Below, one piece after another: positions 55,556 through 63,883 of a stretch of 64,000 nucleotides of DNA. The stretch is taken from NCBI RefSeq assembly GCF_001423185.1, contig NZ_LMOB01000003.1, forward strand, positions 454,230 through 518,229. Reading direction: 5' to 3'. Under the pieces are notes generated by a model. The model was not told the DNA's origin. It searched no databases and was given only the letters and a program-made list of their open reading frames with translations. A program made the translations under genes and the position numbers. How positions within the stretch are numbered: the stretch's first letter is position 1; each line of letters opens with the position of its first letter. Source of the stretch: Plantibacter sp. Leaf314. GTDB taxonomy: Bacteria > Actinomycetota > Actinomycetes > Actinomycetales > Microbacteriaceae.

Positions 55556-57997
55556 TCAGTGCGCAGTACTGGTCGGCGCGCCCACCTTGAGGGTCACCTG
55601 GACGGGGTCGAGGTCAGGAGCCGTCACGTCGACCGTGATGGTTCCCATGCCAGTCGGGCGGACGATCGCGAGGAGGCGCCCATCGAAGGTCGTGAACTCC
55701 TGCGCGTCGAACTTCTCCATCGTGTCGGGGCGCGCACTGCCGAGCCCCTGCAGGGTCCCTACGCCGCTGACTTCGACCCTGACGGCACGGTCGACATTGC
55801 TCGCGAGGGTGCCGCGTTCGTCGCGGAGCTCGACGGTGATGAAGCTGAGGTCCGAAGAGTCGTCGAGGAGCAGGTCGCGATCGACACTCACCGCCAGCTG
55901 CAGCTTGGTGGAGGCGGCGAGGAGGCTGGTCCGGCCGACCGTCTCCCCTCCAGTGATCGCGACGGCGGTGAGTTCGCCCGGCGCATACGGCACCTCGAAG
56001 GTGGACCGATAGCGGTTGTCGCGACCACTCGGGGCCCGTCCGATGCTGTCGCCGTTCAGCAACAGTTCGACCTCGTCGGCGTCGCTGTACACCTCGACGG
56101 TGATCGGCGAGCCGACGGCGACGTCCCAGCTCCAGCTGGCGATGCTGTCGGACCACGTCCATGGGCTGGCCTGCTGATGCGTGCCGCGCGGGTGGGGGCG
56201 CTGCACGGCGATGAAGGGCTCGTGCCGCAAGCCGAAGACGATCTCGCGGTAGTACGAGGCGGGACGCCGTAGTCCGGTGATGTCGATGTCCCCGCACCAT
56301 GCCGCCAGCCACGGGTAGGGAGCTGCGAACAAGGGGGCCTCGTCGTCAGAGAGGTACTGCATGCGTCCGATGCCGGCCTCGCCCAGGTAGTCCCAACCGG
56401 TCCAGGTGAAGTCGCCGATGACATGCGGGTTGTCCTGCACCAGCCGCCAATTGGTGTCGATGTTCGTGGGGAACGTCTCGGTGCCGACGATGATGCGGTT
56501 GGGGAATGCCGTGCGGTCGGCGGCGTACCGGGAGTCGCCGTAGTTGAGGCCCGCGACATCCACGATGGCGAACGATTCCGCGGTCTTCTCCGTCACGATG
56601 TCGGAGGAGTTGATCACGCCCATGAGGTCGCCCGCAGCGTTCACTCCACCTGGGGCGCTGCCGTCGTCCTGCGCACCCATGAGGGCGGCGATGTCCGTGA
56701 GGACGGAGACGAATCCGTTGATGCTGTTCGTGAGATACCTGGTGTCGTCGAGCGAGCGAATCTTCTCGGCGATCTTGCGCCCCCACCCAGATCCGAGTGG
56801 GGTGCCCGTCTCGGGGATCTCGTTGCCGATGGAGTAGAAGATGACGGAGGGGTGATTGAAGTCCTTCGCGACCAGTGCCTCGACGTCACGCTCCCACCAT
56901 TCGGGGAAGGACAACGAGTAGTCGAACGTGGACTTGCCGACGGTCCACATGTCGAAGGTCTCGTCCATGACGAGCATGCCGTGTCGGTCGCAGGCGTCGA
57001 GCATCGCTTGACTGAGCGGGTTGTGAGAGCTGCGGATGGCGTTGAATCCTGCCTCTTTGAGGAGTTGCACGCGTCGCTCTTCGGCGCGACCGATCGAGGC
57101 AGCGCCGAGGATGCCATTGTCATGGTGGATGCACGCGCCGCGGAGCTTCACGGTCGTCCCGTTGATCCGCAGGCCGTCATGGGGGTCGAGCTGCAGGGTG
57201 CGAATACCGAAGACCGTCTCACGTTCCTCGGCGGTGACCTCTCCGTCGAGCACAGTGCTGACGGCCGTGTACAGGGATGGGTGGTCGACGTCCCAGAGCT
57301 CCGGGGAGGCGACGTAGAGTCGCTGACGGACGACGGATGTCGACCCGGCTCGGATGGTGAGCGGGGCTGTGTCGGAGGTGACGGCGCGTCCGTCCGGGGC
57401 CCGGAGGACCGTGGTGATCGAGCGGTGAGCGGTGGCGGTGCTTTCGTTCTGGACTGTGGTCATGACTTCGACGACGGCGCGGCTCGCATCGATGTCGGGG
57501 GTCGTGATCTGTGTGCCGGTCGGGGTGAGGTGGACGAGTTCCGTGACATGCAGCACTGCGTCGCGGTGCATGCCGACGCCGGTGTACCAACGAGAGTCCT
57601 CGTGCGCGCGCGATTCCACGCGGATGGAGTTCGACTCGCCGTACTTCAGGTAGGGGTCGAGCGGAACGAAGAAGGTCGAGTACCCGAACGGGCGCTGGGC
57701 GGCGAATACGTCGTTGACGTAGACCATCGCATCGCGATGGACTCCTTGGAGCTCCAGGGTCACGCGCTTGTCCCGGTACTCCTCAGAGATGTCGAGCGTT
57801 TTGGTGTACTCGACGCTCGCGCTGGGGAAATAGCCGGTGTGAGCGGAGCGACCGGCGTCACCGGAACGGTCCCGGTGGATGAGTGCGTCGTGTGGTAGCC
57901 GGACGGTGACTGCCTCCGCGGACGCACTCTGAAGAGCCTCGAAGATGCTCTTGTGCTCGCGGACGCTCCAGTCGTCGTTGAATGAGGTGGTCGTCAT
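55556..57997 (-). CDS. Glycoside hydrolase family 2 (beta-galactosidase-like)
   Basis: 813 aa from the ATG at 57997 (AAGGAG upstream); no signal peptide, so cytoplasmic. LPHDALIHRD sugar-binding domain (to about 150), Ig-like domain, TIM barrel with acid/base Glu393 (IGNEIPE) and nucleophile Glu507 (GTETFP), then WTGWDYLGEAG; the C-terminus has a DUF4982-like beta domain (EVYSDADEVELLLNGDSIG) and one more beta domain. Activity could be beta-galactosidase, beta-glucuronidase or related. Last gene of the LacI-linked operon. Confidence 0.93.
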   Translation of the reverse strand: MTTTSFNDDWSVREHKSIFEALQSASAEAVTVRLPHDALIHRDRSGDAGRSAHTGYFPSASVEYTKTLDISEEYRDKRVTLELQGVHRDAMVYVNDVFAAQRPFGYSTFFVPLDPYLKYGESNSIRVESRAHEDSRWYTGVGMHRDAVLHVTELVHLTPTGTQITTPDIDASRAVVEVMTTVQNESTATAHRSITTVLRAPDGRAVTSDTAPLTIRAGSTSVVRQRLYVASPELWDVDHPSLYTAVSTVLDGEVTAEERETVFGIRTLQLDPHDGLRINGTTVKLRGACIHHDNGILGAASIGRAEERRVQLLKEAGFNAIRSSHNPLSQAMLDACDRHGMLVMDETFDMWTVGKSTFDYSLSFPEWWERDVEALVAKDFNHPSVIFYSIGNEIPETGTPLGSGWGRKIAEKIRSLDDTRYLTNSINGFVSVLTDIAALMGAQDDGSAPGGVNAAGDLMGVINSSDIVTEKTAESFAIVDVAGLNYGDSRYAADRTAFPNRIIVGTETFPTNIDTNWRLVQDNPHVIGDFTWTGWDYLGEAGIGRMQYLSDDEAPLFAAPYPWLAAWCGDIDITGLRRPASYYREIVFGLRHEPFIAVQRPHPRGTHQQASPWTWSDSIASWSWDVAVGSPITVEVYSDADEVELLLNGDSIGRAPSGRDNRYRSTFEVPYAPGELTAVAITGGETVGRTSLLAASTKLQLAVSVDRDLLLDDSSDLSFITVELRDERGTLASNVDRAVRVEVSGVGTLQGLGSARPDTMEKFDAQEFTTFDGRLLAIVRPTGMGTITVDVTAPDLDPVQVTLKVGAPTSTAH

Positions 57998-58067
57998 GAT
58001 TGCTCCTTCGTCTGGGGCAGTCGCCCCGGGTGGTGGTCGGTGTCGCAGCCCACGTGTTGCGGTCCGT

Positions 58068-59072
58068 TCAAGCGGCCCGTGCTGCATGTGCCGCGGAACG
58101 GATTCGGTCCAGGAGGGCGAACGTTTGGATCGAGGCATCCAGCGGGTGCAGCGGATGTTCCGATAGGCCCTGGGCGATGGCGTCCCCGACGGCGCGCAGC
58201 ATCGGGACGTATCCATGGCCTTCCGTTTCGATCGTGGTGGTCGTAGGCGACCCGAACGCCTCTTCGATAGTGCCGGCGTGGGTGGTGAAGCGGGTGGCCG
58301 CCCAGAACGGGGCCGGCACGTCGATCCACCCCTCGGTTCCATTGACCGAGGCGCTGGGATCGATGTACTCGACCATCGAGGCGGCGAGGTCGGCGAATCG
58401 TCCGTCGGGGTACTCGAGGCTCGCGCGGCAGTTGAGGTCGACGCCGTCCAGTCGACGCACCTGGGTGGCATCGACGCGCATTGGCGTTCCGAGGAGGTCG
58501 AGTGCGAGTGTCACTGGGTAGATCCCCTGATCGAGCAGAGTGCTGCTGGATCGGACCCGGGACCAGCGCGCCGACTCCGCCGTGTCGAACGGGAGTCCGA
58601 ACGACGCTCGGATACTTCGCACCTGTCCGATCGCGCCGGCTCGGATCGTCTCCACGAGACTGCGATACGCAGGAGCGAACTTCATCCACATCCCCTCCAT
58701 CGCGAATCGGCGCGATTCCCGCGCGACACGCGCGATGGTCCGCGCTTCGTCCGCGTCGACACCGATCGGCTTCTCGATCAGGACGTGTTTGCCAGCTCGG
58801 AGCGCTGCGAGCGCGATCGACAGGTGGGTCGCATGCGGGGTGGCGATGTAGACGATGTCGAGCTCAGGATCGGCGAGCATCTCGTCGAGATGCCCGAACG
58901 CTCTAGCCGCTTGGTGCTCTGAGGCGAATGCCGCTGCCGTCGAGGCATCACGCGAGCAGACCGCGAGTAGACGGGCGGCGTCCAGGTGCCGGAGGTCCGA
59001 GCAGATGGACCTCGAGATGTCGCCGGTACCGATGACACCCCACGCCAGTGGGTTCCCCAAGGCGTTCATCAT
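58068..59072 (-). CDS. Gfo/Idh/MocA family oxidoreductase
   Basis: 334 aa, starting at ATG-ATG 59072/59069 inside the upstream stop (ATGATGA). N-terminal NAD site WGVIGTGDISRSICSDLR, then EKPIGVDADEARTIARVARES (EKP signature) and C-terminal beta domain. Family members oxidise or epimerise sugars; coupling with GH2 and a GPH symporter suggests a sugar or sugar acid from the released glycoside. Confidence 0.92.
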   Translation of the reverse strand: MMNALGNPLAWGVIGTGDISRSICSDLRHLDAARLLAVCSRDASTAAAFASEHQAARAFGHLDEMLADPELDIVYIATPHATHLSIALAALRAGKHVLIEKPIGVDADEARTIARVARESRRFAMEGMWMKFAPAYRSLVETIRAGAIGQVRSIRASFGLPFDTAESARWSRVRSSSTLLDQGIYPVTLALDLLGTPMRVDATQVRRLDGVDLNCRASLEYPDGRFADLAASMVEYIDPSASVNGTEGWIDVPAPFWAATRFTTHAGTIEEAFGSPTTTTIETEGHGYVPMLRAVGDAIAQGLSEHPLHPLDASIQTFALLDRIRSAAHAARAA

Positions 59073-60559
59073 CCCTGCTCTACAAGAGCACTCGCGCGCC
59101 GTGCCGACAGGTCGCGTTGCATCTGGGACATGGACTTGTCGATATTGAGGAAGAACACGATTACCGCTATCAGGACCGACACGATCAGTGGCAGCCAGAG
59201 GTAGAGGAAAATCTCGACGTCGATCGCCGATTGTGGCTGCGAGGCGGCGGCACCGTCGTAGGCGCCGAAAGCGAGCAGCCAACCGACGAGGGCCGTACCG
59301 AGGCCGGCGCCGAAGTTCTGGCCGGCGGTCGCTGCGGCGTAGGTCATTCCGTCCAAGCGGACGCCGCTCTTCCACTCCCCGTAGTCGACGACGTCGGCGA
59401 CCAGGGCGAACATGACCGAGGCCGTCGGGATGCCGCCGAGCGCGCGGATCAAACTGCCGACGAGGAGGAGGGTGATGTTGGTGGGGTCGATGAGCGTGAT
59501 GAGCGCGCCGGCGACGGTCAGGCCGGTGCCGATCAGGACCGGAGTTCGTTTACCGAACCGCCCGATGATGGTGGGCATGAACCACATTCCGAGCAGCAGT
59601 GGCGCGAGGCCCGCGATGCTGAGCAGGCCGAACAACGCGGGGTCGTCGAGGACGTCGGAGGCGAAGTAGATGCCGATGCCCGCTGTTCCCTGGACCATGT
59701 ACTGCAGGAGGAAGAATCCGAAGACGAGGAAGAAATAGGGGTTGCGGAACAAGATGCGAATCGTCTTGCCCAGTGGTCTCTTCGGCTCGGAGCTCGTGTT
59801 GGCGGTGGTGTGCACGCGTTCCTTCGTGCCGAAGAACACGATCAGGAGCGTGATCGCGGCGATGCCACCGTAAATGAGGGTCGTCGCCGTCCAGCCTCCT
59901 TGTCCGCCGCCAAAGGCAGTCAGCAGCGGAATCGTCAGCGTGTTCACCAGAAGGGTGGTCAGAATCGCGCAGAAGGTGCGGATCACGGTGAGGGACACAC
60001 GCGTCCGGGAGTCGGACGTGATCACGGACAGCAGCGTGTGATATGCGAGGTTGGAGCTGACGAAGCCGACGCCGAGGCACAGGAAATAGAAGACGAACGC
60101 GTAGATCTCTTTGCCGGTCTCGTTCAGTCCTGCGGGGACGTTGAACAGCAGAACGAAAGAGATGACGAGGACGGGCATGCTGAAGAGGATCCAAGGCCGC
60201 GCCTTGCCCCAGCGCGTCGAGGTCTTGTCGACCAGAGTGCCGACGACGAGGTCGAGCGTGCCGTCAAGCACACGTCCGAGCAGCAACAGGGTGCCCGCGA
60301 TTGCGGCACCGACACCGACGGTGTCAGTCAGGTAAAACAGGAGGAATGCCGACGCGGGCGCGAAGATCAGATTCGCGCCGATGTCGCCCACGCCGTAAGA
60401 GAGTTTCTCGCGAAGCTTGAGCTTCTCGCCTGAACGGTCTGCGTGGATGGCCGCTCCGACCGCTTCCGCGGAAAGCGCGGCGGTGACCGACTCTTCGGTA
60501 CTGAGAGCGACTGCGGCGCGCATCTGCTCGCCCTGTACCCGCCCGGGATCTTTCGCCAT
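59069..60559 (-). CDS. GPH-family MFS symporter (glycoside:cation)
   Basis: 496 aa from the ATG at 60559 (AAGGAG upstream; two in-frame ATGs further upstream lack one). About 12 membrane segments. LREKLSYGVGDIGANLIFAPASAFLLFYLTDTVGV and the loop DKTSTRWGKARPWIL are typical of the melibiose/glucuronide symporter family. It would import the glycoside for the GH2 enzyme. First gene of the three-gene operon. Confidence 0.92.
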   Translation of the reverse strand: MAKDPGRVQGEQMRAAVALSTEESVTAALSAEAVGAAIHADRSGEKLKLREKLSYGVGDIGANLIFAPASAFLLFYLTDTVGVGAAIAGTLLLLGRVLDGTLDLVVGTLVDKTSTRWGKARPWILFSMPVLVISFVLLFNVPAGLNETGKEIYAFVFYFLCLGVGFVSSNLAYHTLLSVITSDSRTRVSLTVIRTFCAILTTLLVNTLTIPLLTAFGGGQGGWTATTLIYGGIAAITLLIVFFGTKERVHTTANTSSEPKRPLGKTIRILFRNPYFFLVFGFFLLQYMVQGTAGIGIYFASDVLDDPALFGLLSIAGLAPLLLGMWFMPTIIGRFGKRTPVLIGTGLTVAGALITLIDPTNITLLLVGSLIRALGGIPTASVMFALVADVVDYGEWKSGVRLDGMTYAAATAGQNFGAGLGTALVGWLLAFGAYDGAAASQPQSAIDVEIFLYLWLPLIVSVLIAVIVFFLNIDKSMSQMQRDLSARRASALVEQG

Positions 60560-60635
60560 GGATGACTCCTTCGTCATAGCAGTGTCCGCAAGGCATCCCT
60601 GCAACAACAGGAAGTTGGTGACGCGTGACACTGAC

Positions 60636-60652
60636 GCGCGTTAGTAACGCGC
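60636..60652. promoter_or_regulatory. Candidate LacI operator of the GH2 operon
   Basis: GCGCGTTA-G-TAACGCGC, a perfect 17-bp palindrome between divergent symporter and lacI genes, 77 bases upstream of the symporter start and 58 upstream of lacI. A second ACGCGT core lies at about 60620. Confidence 0.75.
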
Positions 60653-60710
60653 GACATCAAGCTAGGCGCTCTTGTGCCACCTGTCAACCGGGCTGTGCCA
60701 GAATTCATAA

Positions 60711-61721
60711 ATGACCGCAACAACGCCCGGCCGCCGAGCGACGAGCTCAGATGTCGCTCGACGTGCGGGGCTGTCTCGGACGACGGTGAGCCAGATCCTC
60801 AACGGGAACGTGGACAGCTTCCCGCAGGAGACGCGCGACCGCGTCTCGATGGCTGCGGCAGAGCTGAACTACCGTCCATCGCGGGCAGGCCGCGCTCTCG
60901 CGACGGGGGTGAGTGACATGGTCGTCATCGTCATTCCGAGCGCTACCTTCGGCCCGCATCTTCAGAACGCTGTCGATCAGATCACTGAGGCCTCGGCCGT
61001 CCTCGGATTGAGCGTCGTCGTCCGCTTCGCCGGTCGCGACACGACCGCGACGCTCACCTCGGTCCTTGACCTCAGGCCGATGGCCATCATTGACTTCGGA
61101 GTCTTCGCGCCCGAGCAGGGGCGGATGCTCGAAGCGTCCGGCAGTCGCTTGATTCCGTCCGGACCCGAAGCCGGTCGCGATGTGACGGACGAATTGGATC
61201 TGTTCATCGGGCGCCTCCAGGTGCGCGAGCTCGTCCGCTGCGGAAAGCGGCGCATGATCTACGCACAACTGCAGGACTCGCGCTCAGCCCCGTATGGCGA
61301 ATCACGGCTCAGGGGTGTTCGAGCGGAATGCTCCGAGCTCGGCCTCCTCGAGCCGGTCGTGATCCGGGTGCAACTCAATGCAGACTCCGCTACAGATGCT
61401 CTGGCATCCGCGCTCACGGTGATCGGAGCTGACGACGTGGCCGTATGCGCCTATAACGACGACGTCGCCATCGCCGTCATCGCGGCTGCGCGCCGGTTGA
61501 ACCTCGACGTGCCCGCCCAGGTCGGCGTCCTCGGTGTCGATCACACGATGCTCGGCCAACTCATCGCGCCGCGTCTCACCACCGTGCACATTGACCTCCC
61601 AACGATCATCGACGCGTTCCTCGGGCAGCTCGCGGTCATCCGCGGTGCGGCGGCGATGAACGCGGGTGCTGCTCTCGAGCCGGGCGATGTCGTCTGGGTG
61701 GTTCCAGGCGACAGCTGCTGA
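60711..61721 (+). CDS. LacI-family regulator of the GH2 operon
   Basis: 336 aa. SSDVARRAGLSRTTVSQILNGNVDSFPQETRDRVSMAAAELNYRPSRAGRALATG: HTH and hinge helix; the rest is a periplasmic-binding-like effector domain. ATG at 60711 has no ribosome site; CAGAAT lies six bases before it, so it may be leaderless. Divergent from the symporter-dehydrogenase-GH2 operon, with a palindromic operator between. Confidence 0.92.
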   Translation: MTATTPGRRATSSDVARRAGLSRTTVSQILNGNVDSFPQETRDRVSMAAAELNYRPSRAGRALATGVSDMVVIVIPSATFGPHLQNAVDQITEASAVLGLSVVVRFAGRDTTATLTSVLDLRPMAIIDFGVFAPEQGRMLEASGSRLIPSGPEAGRDVTDELDLFIGRLQVRELVRCGKRRMIYAQLQDSRSAPYGESRLRGVRAECSELGLLEPVVIRVQLNADSATDALASALTVIGADDVAVCAYNDDVAIAVIAAARRLNLDVPAQVGVLGVDHTMLGQLIAPRLTTVHIDLPTIIDAFLGQLAVIRGAAAMNAGAALEPGDVVWVVPGDSC

Positions 61722-61745
61722 CGGCGGGCAGCTCTACGCCGTCAT

Positions 61746-61787
61746 CGATGCTGACGACTTCCCCCCACCGCGTCCTCGTCAGCATCG
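61746..61787. terminator. 12-bp hairpin between lacI and SMR genes
   Basis: CGATGCTGACGA / 18-base C-rich loop / TCGTCAGCATCG, between convergent genes. There is no T tract. The loop contains a run of six C, reminiscent of, but not structured as, the 6C RNA. Confidence 0.5.
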
Positions 61788-61877
61788 CTCCGGTGTGGCT
61801 CGAGAGCGGTCAGGTTCGGACCATGTCGATCCACGGATCGACGGGTGGGGGGACAGCAGGAGTTGCTCAGTCGGGTG

Positions 61878-62195
61878 TCAGTGTGCTGCGCCGAGTTCGA
61901 TGAGTAAGACGCCGCCCATGATGAGGACGATCCCGAGGCTCATCAACCAGGTGAGTGGCTCCTTGAAGAGTGCCCTGGAGATGATCGCGGTGATGGCGAC
62001 GCCCGCTGCTGCCCAGATGCCATAGGCGATCCCGAGGGGCATTCCATTCGACAACGTGAGGGAGAGCATGACGAAGGCCATGATGTAGCCGACCACCACC
62101 CCGCCGTACCAGCGGTTGTTGTCGACGGCGAGGCGAAGGGACGTGGTCCCGGCGACTTCGAAGACGATCGCACCGATCAGAAGCACGTAAGCCAT
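61878..62195 (-). CDS. Small multidrug resistance (SMR) subunit
   Basis: 105 aa, four membrane helices. Conserved Glu13 in IGAIVFEVAGTTSLR and SNGMPLGIAYGIWAAAGVA are the SMR hallmarks. Start overlaps the stop of the second SMR gene (TGATG), so they are probably a hetero-dimeric pair, as in EbrAB-type pumps that expel cationic compounds with H+ exchange. Confidence 0.92.
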   Translation of the reverse strand: MAYVLLIGAIVFEVAGTTSLRLAVDNNRWYGGVVVGYIMAFVMLSLTLSNGMPLGIAYGIWAAAGVAITAIISRALFKEPLTWLMSLGIVLIMGGVLLIELGAAH

Positions 62196-62548
62196 CAGGC
62201 GGCCCTCACTTTCTGTGCCGCCTGCGCTCCGAGTTCGACGCAGAGGACACCGGCAATGATCACGACGATGCCGATTCCCATGAACAGTGTGATCGGCTCA
62301 CCGAAGACCACGAGGGACCCGATGGCGGTCAATGCGACGCCGCTGGCACCCCAGATGCCGTATGCGACGCCGAGGGCCATCCCGGTGCGGAGCACCATGG
62401 CGAGCAGGATGAATGCGCCGAGATATCCGACGACGACGAGCGCGTAGAACCCGGGGTGACTCAGGGCGCCCTTCAGGGACAGCGAGCCTGCCACCTCGGT
62501 GAGGATCGCGGCGACAAGCAGCAGCCACCCTTTGACAGTGTTGGTCAT
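62195..62548 (-). CDS. Small multidrug resistance (SMR) partner
   Basis: 117 aa. Conserved Glu18 in VAAILTEVAGSLSLKGAL, AYGIWGASGVALTAIGS. Slightly longer at both ends than its partner. Overlaps the tetR stop by 4 bases; the three genes are one operon. Confidence 0.92.
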   Translation of the reverse strand: MTNTVKGWLLLVAAILTEVAGSLSLKGALSHPGFYALVVVGYLGAFILLAMVLRTGMALGVAYGIWGASGVALTAIGSLVVFGEPITLFMGIGIVVIIAGVLCVELGAQAAQKVRAA

Positions 62549-63072
62549 GAGTTGGTTCCTTCGCCGATCAGACGTTGGGTGATGGCCCGGAGGGTCGCGG
62601 TCTCGTCGTCGCGGGTGACATTGATGCCGAACGCCTTATTGAGCCAGGCCCCGTCGGCGATGAGACGAGCCGCACGCAGGGATGCGCGCTCGATGGGGGT
62701 TCCTTCAAGGTCGTCCCCGAACCAGGGGCTGAGACGGGCAACCCACTGTTCTGCGAGGCCATCCCGGATCCGGACGTCGACCATGAACGCCAGGTCGCTG
62801 TTATCGAAGTCACTCGTGAGTGCATAGTCGACGTACGCGGCCAGTTTCTCGCGTGGCGTGGTGGCGGCTGGCGCTCGGGAGGTCAGGTCTGCCTCCCATT
62901 TGGCGGTGATGCGGTCCACGACGGACACGACCAGCTTCTCCTTCGTGGGGAAGTGGTGCACTACGCCGGGCTTTGTCAGGCCGGCCTCGCGAGCGACGGC
63001 GTCGATGGTGAGCGCTTCACTACGGCGGAGCACTTCGATCGCATGGTCGAGGATTTCGGTTTTCGAGGGCAT
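62545..63072 (-). CDS. TetR-family repressor of the SMR pair
   Basis: 175 aa from the ATG at 63072 (MPSKTEILDHAIEVL). HTH LTIDAVAREAGLTKPGVVHHFPTKEKLVVSVVD. Probable local repressor, autoregulated through the palindrome 12 bases upstream. Substrates of the pump (quaternary amines or dyes) are probably its inducers (family knowledge). Confidence 0.91.
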   Translation of the reverse strand: MPSKTEILDHAIEVLRRSEALTIDAVAREAGLTKPGVVHHFPTKEKLVVSVVDRITAKWEADLTSRAPAATTPREKLAAYVDYALTSDFDNSDLAFMVDVRIRDGLAEQWVARLSPWFGDDLEGTPIERASLRAARLIADGAWLNKAFGINVTRDDETATLRAITQRLIGEGTNS

Positions 63073-63083
63073 TTCTCGAGGAT

Positions 63084-63105
63084 ACCTACCATACGGACGG
63101 TAGGT
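63084..63105. promoter_or_regulatory. TetR operator of the SMR operon
   Basis: ACCTACC (63084-63090) and GGTAGGT (63099-63105), perfect 7-bp arms with an 8-base centre (ATACGGAC), just upstream of the tetR ATG. Confidence 0.8.
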
Positions 63106-63239
63106 CAACCTGTGCCTGGAAGTCTTGATTCTCCGTCAGCGCACTCACCTGAGTTCTTGCGATGGCACGCCATTCCTCCCGTCCTTGTCATCCGTAGCCT
63201 CGGCGCGCTCGCCGTCGAACGACTCGGATCTGGTGGGCG

Positions 63240-63482
63240 CGGTCGGGAGCTGCGTTGCCGCGCTGTTGGGGGCCCCGATCCTGGGGGCCGGCTGAGCCTT
63301 GACGGCGGCGGCGAGAAGGGCAACGTCAGCCTGGTCCGGGTGCTCGTGAGTAACGAGGACCAGGGCGCGGCCCGGATGACATCCGGGGCTGGCGAAAGGA
63401 AGCTGCCGGGGTCGACGAGGAAGGAAACACCATCCTTCTCGATTGCGATCGTTGAGTCGGGGTGCTTGCGGAGGATCGTGAC
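63240..63482 (-). pseudogene. MBL-fold hydrolase relic, frameshifted
   Basis: VTILRKHPDSTIAIEKDGVSFLVDPGSFLSPAPDVIRAA in one frame, then ALVLVTHEHPDQADVALLAAAVKAQPAPRIGAPNSAATQLPTA in another, switching near 63366. The metal motif is THEHPDQAD where HxHxDH is expected. No start codon remains (GTCACG), and the C-terminus is lost. It continues directly from the pyrG-like relic. Confidence 0.8.
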
Positions 63483-63488
63483 GCATGG

Positions 63489-63728
63489 TTCAACGAACTC
63501 AACGACGGTGCCGTCCGGTGAGGTGCCGGAGAACACGAGCCCGGCATCCGTGATTTGATCTCGGTACGTGTTGTTGCCCTCGTGGCGGTGACGGTGCCGC
63601 TCGAACGTCTCCGTGGTGCCGATGACGTCGGCGGCGAGAGAGCCCTCGCTGAACGATGCAGGGTAGCGCCCGAGACGCCTCGAGCCTCCGAGGCCGACTG
63701 AGGCGATCATGTCCACCTGCGCGGCCAT
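63489..63728 (-). pseudogene. CTP synthase (pyrG) C-terminal relic
   Basis: GLGGSRRLGRYPASFSEGSL..., FERHRHRHEGNNTYRDQITDAG and LVFSGTSPDGTVVEFVE correspond to the last part of the glutaminase domain of CTP synthase (ERHRHRYEVNN...SGTSPDG). The synthetase domain and the glutaminase Cys are absent, so it is non-functional. It is fused to the MBL relic. The remaining stretch 63729-63883 shows nothing. Confidence 0.8.
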
Positions 63729-63883
63729 GGTCGCGGTGCATGGCGTCGAGGGACTGATGATCCGTCGTTGTAGGAACCAGCGCCTGAAACGGCGCGTGGC
63801 TACACCCACCGCTTCTCCACGGTCGCGGTCCGACCCAACCCTCGTGCGTATCGGGAGTCTACGGTTCGGCCCGGATTGCGAAC

